DNA from: Candidatus Ancaeobacter aquaticus
Lineage (GTDB): Bacteria > Auribacterota > Ancaeobacteria > Ancaeobacterales > Ancaeobacteraceae
Direction of reading: 5' to 3'
Length of the DNA stretch: 64,000 bases
Assembly: GCA_030765405.1 (NCBI GenBank)
Contig: JAVCCP010000028.1
Span: forward strand, 1-64,000
Below, piece after piece: positions 58,652 through 64,000 of this stretch. The notes beneath the pieces are model-generated. The model ran no database searches, had not been told where the DNA came from, and worked only from the letters and a program-made list of their open reading frames with translations. Position 1 is the first letter of the stretch. Every line of letters starts with the position of its first letter. The translations under genes and the position numbers were made by a program.

Positions 58652-60199
58652 ATGATGAAACGAGCACTCTTGTTATGTGGTATTGCTTTATTGTTTTTGG
58701 TTGCTTTAACGACGGTAAATAAAGGCACAGCGCTTGCCGCTACAGCGCTAAACCCTTCAGTTGAACAAGAAGAACATCTGACCTATAAAGATGTGAACTA
58801 TCTTGATCTTTTATGGGGTAAAGGGTATGCCATACCGTATCATTTAAAAAGATTCAATTTTTATGATCTCTTCGTAGATTGGGGCGGTTCAACAGCGACG
58901 CTCCTAAGATTCGATTTCAATAAAGATAAAAACAGACAAAAAAAAGATACAGTGCGGGACATTCAAAGATTACTTTTATATGTCTACGCCAATGTTCGGT
59001 ATCAGAATTGGTTTCGTTACTATGTGAAATTTAGAAATATTTATCATGGACATGATTATTATCCGGACGATAATAAATTTGTCGGCCCTGATGTAGACCA
59101 GATGTACGGTGAATTTTTGTTTGAACCGTTCAATCTTGTCGTTGGCCGCCAGTTTCATAAAGTTGGTAGAGGGCACGTCTATAGAAATAACTTCGATGCT
59201 ATTAAACTGATGTATTCTGACGATTTTATGGATATCGACATGTATATCGGTAAAGTGCTTGGTGATAATCAGGATCCGTACATTCCGAATAATCAACAGA
59301 ACAAGTATCCAATCGGTATTACCGCGACATATAAAGAGTTTATGAAACACCTGTTTCAAGGCTATATCGTTGGTGTTATGGATCGCAGTGATGACCAGCT
59401 CTATTATAGAAACTCAAATTATAAGCCGGTATATTTTGGTACATACGGTATCGGAAGATTTGATATTAATAAATATAAGATCAGAAGCTTGACCTATTAC
59501 TTTGAAACCGTAAAGACCATCGGTACAAGTAGTGTTTCTGACTTTTCGCCAGCTGCAAACAGATATGATAGTGAAACAATTGACACATTCTTATTAGATC
59601 TCGGTGCAATCATCAGAATTGATCATCCGTGGAAGCCTGAAATTGAAAACGAATTTGTATGGGGTTCTGGAGATGGTACGGTTCCGCTGTATGGCGATAT
59701 TCAGATTCACCCTTCATCAGCGACGGTTGATCAAGTTGCGCAGGGGGCCCCTGGTTTTGTAGGAGTTCCGACATTGTATAAGAATCAAAGAGGTAATGTC
59801 TCCAGTATTCTTCGTGGTAACCCTAAGGGTTCTAAAGATCAAAACTGGAGAGGAATCGATGGATACGTCAATTATGGTGTTGCGTTAAACCCGATCGTCT
59901 CCAATATGCTGATATATAAGTTTGGGGCAAAGCTCTATCCAATTAAGAGACTTACCATTGATATTAACAGTTATGCTTATTGGAAACAGCATGCTGATGG
60001 AGCTATATCTGATTATGCGGCGATTTTACCTGGCCGTACATTTATAGGTAATGAAATTGACATCGGTTTTATGTATGATCTGACCCGGTATTCACGTGCA
60101 ACATTTGTGTATGGCCATTTCTTTACGGGTAATGTGTATCCGAATAATGCTCATACAGATGAAGATTTTCTACAGCTTGTATATCAATACGTATTTTAA
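58652..60199 (+). CDS. outer-membrane beta-barrel protein, alginate-export-like
   Basis: The 515-residue protein has a signal peptide (KRALLLCGIALLFLVALTTVNKGTALA) and a long series of amphipathic strands ending in the C-terminal phenylalanine YQYVF, the outer-membrane insertion signal. The segment NLVVGRQFHKVGRGHVYRNNFDAIKLMY resembles alginate_exp-type porins, and this family link is tentative. AAAGGAGAAAG precedes two adjacent ATG codons (58652, 58655). No terminator follows before the FecR gene. Confidence 0.75.
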   Translation: MMKRALLLCGIALLFLVALTTVNKGTALAATALNPSVEQEEHLTYKDVNYLDLLWGKGYAIPYHLKRFNFYDLFVDWGGSTATLLRFDFNKDKNRQKKDTVRDIQRLLLYVYANVRYQNWFRYYVKFRNIYHGHDYYPDDNKFVGPDVDQMYGEFLFEPFNLVVGRQFHKVGRGHVYRNNFDAIKLMYSDDFMDIDMYIGKVLGDNQDPYIPNNQQNKYPIGITATYKEFMKHLFQGYIVGVMDRSDDQLYYRNSNYKPVYFGTYGIGRFDINKYKIRSLTYYFETVKTIGTSSVSDFSPAANRYDSETIDTFLLDLGAIIRIDHPWKPEIENEFVWGSGDGTVPLYGDIQIHPSSATVDQVAQGAPGFVGVPTLYKNQRGNVSSILRGNPKGSKDQNWRGIDGYVNYGVALNPIVSNMLIYKFGAKLYPIKRLTIDINSYAYWKQHADGAISDYAAILPGRTFIGNEIDIGFMYDLTRYSRATFVYGHFFTGNVYPNNAHTDEDFLQLVYQYVF

Positions 60200-60276
60200 A
60201 TTGCTGCAAAATTGCGACATATGTTCCGTAGTGGAGCATTTGTGAGAGTTAAAGATAATGTTTCAGGGCTAAAAAG

Positions 60277-60293
60277 TTGGTATGGTTTATGCA
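60277..60293 (+). promoter_or_regulatory. sigma-54-type promoter candidate for the FecR gene
   Basis: TTGGTATGGTTTATGCA has the invariant GG (60279-60280) and GC (60291-60292) separated by ten bases, and keeps the flanking TT and A of the consensus. It lies 48 bases before the FecR start. rpoN is present in the window. Confidence 0.5.
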
Positions 60294-60340
60294 TATAGTA
60301 GAGATGACGCTTAACCAAATACGGAAGGGGGCGATCCAAT

Positions 60341-61342
60341 ATGAAAAGTAAATTTAAAATAGCGGTAGCAGCAATAGCGGTATTAATTTCGACGATTATG
60401 ATTACGTCATTTGTGATAGCACAGAACGACAGTATCAGAATTGTTGGACTTGATGGTCTTGTTGATGTCAAGAAAGCGGGATCTTCTGACTGGGTTTCTG
60501 CACAAATCGGCATGGATTTAACGACAGGAGATTCTGTTAGATCTACTATAGGTTCTTATGCAGATCTTCAGTTTAAGGACGGTGGAGTGATACGTGTTGA
60601 TGAAGAATCAAATATGCTTATCGAAGATCTGTCTACCGACACAAAAGAAGTTTCCTTTATGTTTTTCATGAAAAAGCCGGTAAAATCACAGAAGACAAAG
60701 TTGAAGATGCTTAAAGGTGGCATCATGGCAAGTCTAAAGACACAGCCAACAAGCCAATCCACATTCCACGTTGAAACACCAAAAGGTATAGCTGGTGTAC
60801 GCGGAACAAACTGGGAAGTGGCAGAAGGTATGTTGGTATGTATGCAAGGTACAGTATATTGGTTTCCGAAAGACCCTAATGCTTCTCAAGATTTTGTACA
60901 GAATATCGCAAATAATTTAAAAAAGTGGTTTAAGGATAAATTTGGCGGCAGTGATACTTCAACTTTCCCTGATAGCGTACCAGAAGGTTTTGTGGCTACT
61001 ATTGGGTCTGATGGAACGTTTTTGGGTTTTACAACTGCCAGTGACGGTATGGTCGCTATTATGAGTGATTTTGGTCAAAAGTACAGGGGGGTTACCACAC
61101 TTTCATCGAATCCTCAGAAAGCGTTGGAAGGGATAAAAGATTCTACAACACAGACTGTTTCGCAACAAGAGTCTGATGATTATTTTATTGGAGAAACAAT
61201 TGCTGATAATGGTATGGGTCATACACAAGGTGGCCCTGGTAGTACTGGTAGTATAAGTAGTACTTCTGGTGTAGTTCGTGGAGATGCTACATCAGACCCT
61301 ATTGATCAGGAAGAAGAAGCAAATCCGTCGCACATTCCTTGA
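60341..61342 (+). CDS. FecR-domain exported protein
   Basis: The 333-residue protein has a signal anchor (KIAVAAIAVLISTIMITSFVIA) and a FecR domain: IRIVGLDGLVDVKKAGSSDWVSAQIGMDLTTGDSVRSTIGSYADLQFKDGGVIRVDEESNMLI, then HVETPKGIAGVRGTNWEV. The C-terminal third is low-complexity (TGSISSTSGV) and probably exposed. GGGGGCG lies before the ATG. FecR proteins beside CHASE2 cyclase genes are a frequent pairing; the FecR domain may feed an envelope signal to the cyclase. Confidence 0.9.
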   Translation: MKSKFKIAVAAIAVLISTIMITSFVIAQNDSIRIVGLDGLVDVKKAGSSDWVSAQIGMDLTTGDSVRSTIGSYADLQFKDGGVIRVDEESNMLIEDLSTDTKEVSFMFFMKKPVKSQKTKLKMLKGGIMASLKTQPTSQSTFHVETPKGIAGVRGTNWEVAEGMLVCMQGTVYWFPKDPNASQDFVQNIANNLKKWFKDKFGGSDTSTFPDSVPEGFVATIGSDGTFLGFTTASDGMVAIMSDFGQKYRGVTTLSSNPQKALEGIKDSTTQTVSQQESDDYFIGETIADNGMGHTQGGPGSTGSISSTSGVVRGDATSDPIDQEEEANPSHIP

Positions 61343-61370
61343 TCATATGTAACAGTATAAAAACAATAAA

Positions 61371-61404
61371 AAAGCCTTGCGGCATATCCGCAGGGCTTTT
61401 TTTT
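61371..61404 (+). terminator. intrinsic terminator after the FecR gene
   Basis: AAAGCCTTGCGG (61371-61382) and CCGCAGGGCTTT (61388-61399) pair with one G-T, then an eight-T run. Readthrough or a separate promoter would be needed for the cyclase gene downstream. Confidence 0.85.
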
Positions 61405-61450
61405 GCAGTACATGGTTGCTGTATTTAATTTAAAGTGAGAGAATATTTAT

Positions 61451-63334
61451 ATGAAATCTAAGGCAAAAGGGTTATTACGTTTTTTTATCAGTTTCGAGTT
61501 ATTGATCAGTATTTGTATTGCGATAATCATTTCAGCTATATGTCTTTTGGGGTATCTCGACAGATTTGAACTTACAACTGTTGATATGAGATTTAAGATC
61601 AGAGGCACAATCCCATCGACAAAAGAAGTTGTTTTTGTTGATATGGCTGAAGACAGTATCCGAAATATCGGTAGATGGCCATGGTCACGAGAATGGCACG
61701 CTACAATAATTTCAGTTTTATCGCAGTATAACCCTGAAGCAATCTCATTTGATGTTCTTTTTACTGAGCCGAGCTCTAAAGAAAATGATGATGCTATGGC
61801 AGATGCAATGAAAGAGGCTGGAAGCGTCTACTTACCTTTTTTGGTTGAATATGATAAAGAAAAAGTCAAAGGGGTGCTTAATCCTATTCCACTTTTTAAA
61901 GAGTCGAGTAAAGGCACCGGATTTCTTGATGTTATACCCGATAAAGATGGTGTTGTACGTCGTGTACCGCTCGTTATAAAACATGGAGATAAGTATTATA
62001 GGCATTTTTCATTTCAGATAGTTTGTGATTATCTTAAAGTAAAAGACGAAGATATAATAATTGAGCCGGGAAAACGTATTCTCCTTAAAAATTCTGCAAG
62101 AGGCGATATTGAAATACCTATTGATGATAAGTGCCAGATGATCATTAACTGGGCCGGCAAATGGGTGGATACCTTTACCCATTATTCATATTATGAAACA
62201 TTACTTGCGTATAAGCAGTCATTAGAAAATCAAAAACCGATGATTGATCTTGATACGTATAAAGGAAAGCTCTGTTTTATTGGTCTTACCGCTATCGGAC
62301 TTAATGATACAAAACCGATGCCGTTTGAAACGCTGTATCCTATGGTTGGTATTCATGGAAATATCATAAATAGTATTATAGGTAAAACGTTTATGCGAGA
62401 GACATCACCTGTAGTTAACTGTATAATAATTTTTGGTATCTGTATTCTCACGGGACTAATCGTGTATCTTGTACGGCCATTTTTTGGTGGTATGTTATCA
62501 GGAGTGGTGTTATGCATGTACTTGGGTACGGTCTTTTATTTCTTTAAAGAACAGGGCTATATCGTAAATATTGTTGGCCCTGCTCTTGGTGTTTTGAATA
62601 CCTATCTCATTGTTGTTATCTATAAATATATTACAGAAGAAAAACAGAAAAAATGGATCAAAAATGCGTTTTCACATTACTTATCACCGGTACTCATCGA
62701 TCAGATTATTGCTAACCCTGATGCATTAGCCCTTGGCGGTGTGCGTCGTGAGCTTACGGTACTTTTTTCAGATATAAGAAGTTTTACTACATATTGTGAA
62801 AGTCATACGGCCGAAGAGGTAGTGGCAATATTAAATGAGTATCTTGACGCGATGGTAAAAGTCACCATTAAATATAACGGAACTATTGATAAGTTTGTCG
62901 GAGACGAAATTATGGCGGTATATGGTTCTCCTCTTTGGGTAGAACCAAAAATACAGGCAAAAGATGCGGTGACTACCGCAATCGAAATGATCAAGCGATT
63001 AAATGAACTGCATGAACAATGGGCTACTGAAGGGAGAAAACCCCTCTCTATTGGTGTCGGTGTTAATACCGGCGAAATGATTACCGGGAACATGGGGTCA
63101 ACCGAGATCTTTGACTATACGGTTATTGGAGATAATGTAAATGTCGGTGCGCGAGTAGAAGCGCTTACACGTAATTATGATACCGATATTATTATTACCG
63201 AATCAACATACGATCTGGTTAAAGATGAAAACTTTGCATTAAGAGAATTAGATTCAATCGTGGTAAAAGGAAAAACAAAACCGGTTAAGATCTTCTCTGT
63301 TGATGGATATAAAGATGATACAAAAAACAAGTGA
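61451..63334 (+). CDS. CHASE2-domain adenylate/guanylate cyclase
   Basis: The 627-residue protein has an N-terminal membrane helix, an extracytoplasmic CHASE2 sensor (TTVDMRFKIRGTIPSTKEVVFVDMAEDSIRNIGRWPWSREWHATII through about residue 310), three membrane helices (about 320-395), and a class III cyclase domain. The catalytic domain has LTVLFSDIRSFT and FVGDEIMAVYG (metal Asp residues) and YTVIGDNVNVGARVEAL (transition-state Asn and Arg). It should be active and make cAMP or cGMP. The M50/cNBD protein at the other end of the window has two cyclic-nucleotide-binding domains. Confidence 0.95.
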   Translation: MKSKAKGLLRFFISFELLISICIAIIISAICLLGYLDRFELTTVDMRFKIRGTIPSTKEVVFVDMAEDSIRNIGRWPWSREWHATIISVLSQYNPEAISFDVLFTEPSSKENDDAMADAMKEAGSVYLPFLVEYDKEKVKGVLNPIPLFKESSKGTGFLDVIPDKDGVVRRVPLVIKHGDKYYRHFSFQIVCDYLKVKDEDIIIEPGKRILLKNSARGDIEIPIDDKCQMIINWAGKWVDTFTHYSYYETLLAYKQSLENQKPMIDLDTYKGKLCFIGLTAIGLNDTKPMPFETLYPMVGIHGNIINSIIGKTFMRETSPVVNCIIIFGICILTGLIVYLVRPFFGGMLSGVVLCMYLGTVFYFFKEQGYIVNIVGPALGVLNTYLIVVIYKYITEEKQKKWIKNAFSHYLSPVLIDQIIANPDALALGGVRRELTVLFSDIRSFTTYCESHTAEEVVAILNEYLDAMVKVTIKYNGTIDKFVGDEIMAVYGSPLWVEPKIQAKDAVTTAIEMIKRLNELHEQWATEGRKPLSIGVGVNTGEMITGNMGSTEIFDYTVIGDNVNVGARVEALTRNYDTDIIITESTYDLVKDENFALRELDSIVVKGKTKPVKIFSVDGYKDDTKNK

Positions 63335-63366
63335 TCAAGTTTTATAAAAAACTGATCACTTGTTTT
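63324..63366. terminator. bidirectional terminator overlapping the cyclase stop codon
   Basis: AAAACAAGTGATCA (63324-63337) and TGATCACTTGTTTT (63353-63366) form a perfect 14-bp stem. The cyclase stop codon TGA (63332-63334) lies in the left arm. It separates the convergent cyclase and 75-aa genes. Confidence 0.8.
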
Positions 63367-63388
63367 AGGGGTTAACTGATTTCTTTAT

Positions 63389-63616
63389 TTAGTATGAATG
63401 CATGTTAAGGAAATAATTAAACGGATTATCGTTTTCTTCTCGATATGTTTCCGTAATATTATCCAGTTTTTTCAAAAGATCATACAGCTCATCATCATCT
63501 GCATGCTGCATTGAAACATCGAAATCATTAAAGAGCGCGTCATCAATAATTTCATTTTCAATTATTTTTTCCTCGAATATTTCACCCTCTTTTACTTTAT
63601 TAGTTTTTCTTTTCAT
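63389..63616 (-). CDS. small acidic protein behind a sigma-54 promoter
   Basis: The 75-residue protein begins with a basic stretch (KRKTNKVKEG) and continues strongly acidic (EEKIIENEIIDDALFNDFDVSMQHADDDELYDLLKKLDN), ending NPFNYFLNMHSY. No family is recognised and no membrane segment or cysteine is present. A perfect AAAGGAGG ribosome-binding site precedes the ATG by 6-7 bases, and a near-consensus sigma-54 promoter lies 29 bases upstream of the start. These two signals argue that it is a real, conditionally expressed gene. Confidence 0.8.
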   Translation of the reverse strand: MKRKTNKVKEGEIFEEKIIENEIIDDALFNDFDVSMQHADDDELYDLLKKLDNITETYREENDNPFNYFLNMHSY

Positions 63617-63910
63617 GTATGCCTCCTTTTTTCTGATCTATTAGAGCAAGGTTTGTGCCAACTCTTAAAATGACAAATAGGTGCCGGTTGTAAGACGTTG
63701 CTAGGCAATGGTATAGATGCTGTAAAAATATTACATCAAGCACATATGCTGGGTGTTTAGCCATATAAAGTACGTACAAAAATGTTTGCGAACATTTCTG
63801 TTTACATTATTGAACAGCTCATTTATAGTGAAAAAGGAACGACGGACGTATGGTGTGGGCAGTATTATGGAGTAGATAGTTATCGGATAATAATTGCATT
63901 TGGTGGGGAC
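63617..63910. other. gene-free divergent region with an inverted repeat
   Basis: Besides the sigma-54 promoter, this 294-base stretch holds the inverted repeat AAATGTT (63780-63786) / AACATTT (63791-63797) around TGCG, a possible operator for the amidohydrolase gene. No other structure was recognised. Confidence 0.4.
63645..63661 (-). promoter_or_regulatory. sigma-54 promoter of the 75-aa gene
   Basis: Read on the minus strand, TTGGCACAAACCTTGCT matches the sigma-54 consensus TTGGCACRNNNNTTGCW at every defined position, with GG-N10-GC spacing. Transcription would start near 63634, giving an 18-base leader with the ribosome-binding site in it. Confidence 0.85.
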
Positions 63911-64000
63911 ATGTTTGATAGCACAATACTGGGTGGAACAGTATACGACGGGACACTTGATTCCGGTCGTATATGTGATGTTGGGATAAAAGACGGCAAG
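63911..64000 (+). CDS. N-terminus of an amidohydrolase / D-aminoacylase-like protein (runs off the window)
   Basis: Thirty codons from ATG 63911 read FDSTILGGTVYDGT, then DVGIKDGK. This matches the N-terminal strand pair of metal-dependent amidohydrolases such as N-acyl-D-amino-acid deacylase and dihydroorotase-like enzymes. GGTGGGG lies just upstream of the ATG. The catalytic part is outside the window, so substrate and activity cannot be judged. Confidence 0.7.
   Translation, partial: MFDSTILGGTVYDGTLDSGRICDVGIKDGK

Noticed and set aside
63780-63797. LexA-type SOS box
   Set aside because: The inverted repeat AAATGTT/AACATTT does not fit a well-known LexA consensus closely, and no lexA or SOS gene is adjacent. 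It is kept only as a generic inverted repeat.

Overview
The window reads as a contiguous piece of an AT-rich chromosome from a diderm (LPS-making) bacterium. Kdo genes (kdsA, kdsB, kdsC, kdsD), ADP-heptose genes (a HldE1-type kinase and gmhB), lptA/B/C, lptF/lptG-type permeases and two LpxL-type acyltransferases are all present. The mix of these with giant TPR proteins, CHASE2 cyclases, FecR proteins, DUF3352, KamA and HprK without sugar EII components resembles Omnitrophota (candidate phylum OP3) genomes. That taxonomic placement is inference from gene content and style only.

Layout. 1-4.7 kb: end of an M16 peptidase gene, then a large membrane protein combining a PqqD-like domain, an M50 zinc-protease core and two cyclic-nucleotide-binding domains, then a small zinc-ribbon protein. 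4.7-5.3 kb: folE. 5.5-10.7 kb, minus strand: a tight run of secreted OB-like protein, Ddl-like ligase, GNAT acetyltransferase, lysine 2,3-aminomutase, ATP-grasp ligase and corA, a candidate beta-lysine conjugation operon. 10.9-11.4 kb: fragment of a dead pcm gene and a small lipoprotein. 11.6-25.4 kb: enolase, FtsB/DivIC-like protein, two sugar-ABC permeases, a DUF3352 protein, phosphofructokinase, a 1116-aa TPR protein, an alkaline-phosphatase-fold protein with its catalytic residues replaced, tRNA-Thr(CGT) and rpoN. 25.7-32.9 kb: surface-glycan cluster (GT-C-like membrane proteins, flippase, GT39, polyprenyl-phosphate sugar transferase). 33-45.9 kb: heptose/Kdo/LPS-transport superoperon with pyrG supplying CTP, two tandem acyltransferases, then hpf and hprK. 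46-51.5 kb: HPr, EI, a sugar nucleotidyltransferase, metK and ahcY. 51.5-56.6 kb, minus: ArnT-like GT, LAB_N protein, GT2, and two LptF/LptG permeases. 56.8-63.3 kb: CPBP protease, ComF, an outer-membrane barrel, FecR protein and CHASE2 adenylate/guanylate cyclase. 63.4-64 kb: a tiny acidic protein behind a near-consensus sigma-54 promoter, and the start of an amidohydrolase.

Two non-coding layers run across the whole window. First, intergenic arrays with a strict 7-base period occur at nine sites, in at least four sequence families (TAGCGTW, AAGCTNT, CGTGATT-like, CAGACMA), often as opposing arms that would fold into hairpins. Some supply the stop codon or last codons of the neighbouring gene. 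Second, two copies of a roughly 112-bp element with terminal inverted repeats and a conserved internal block sit at 5.4 and 13.0 kb.

The most interesting candidates for undescribed biology are the PqqD/M50/cNBD membrane protease with its M16 neighbour, the KamA/double-ATP-grasp/GNAT operon, the heptad repeat system, and the sigma-54-driven 75-aa protein.
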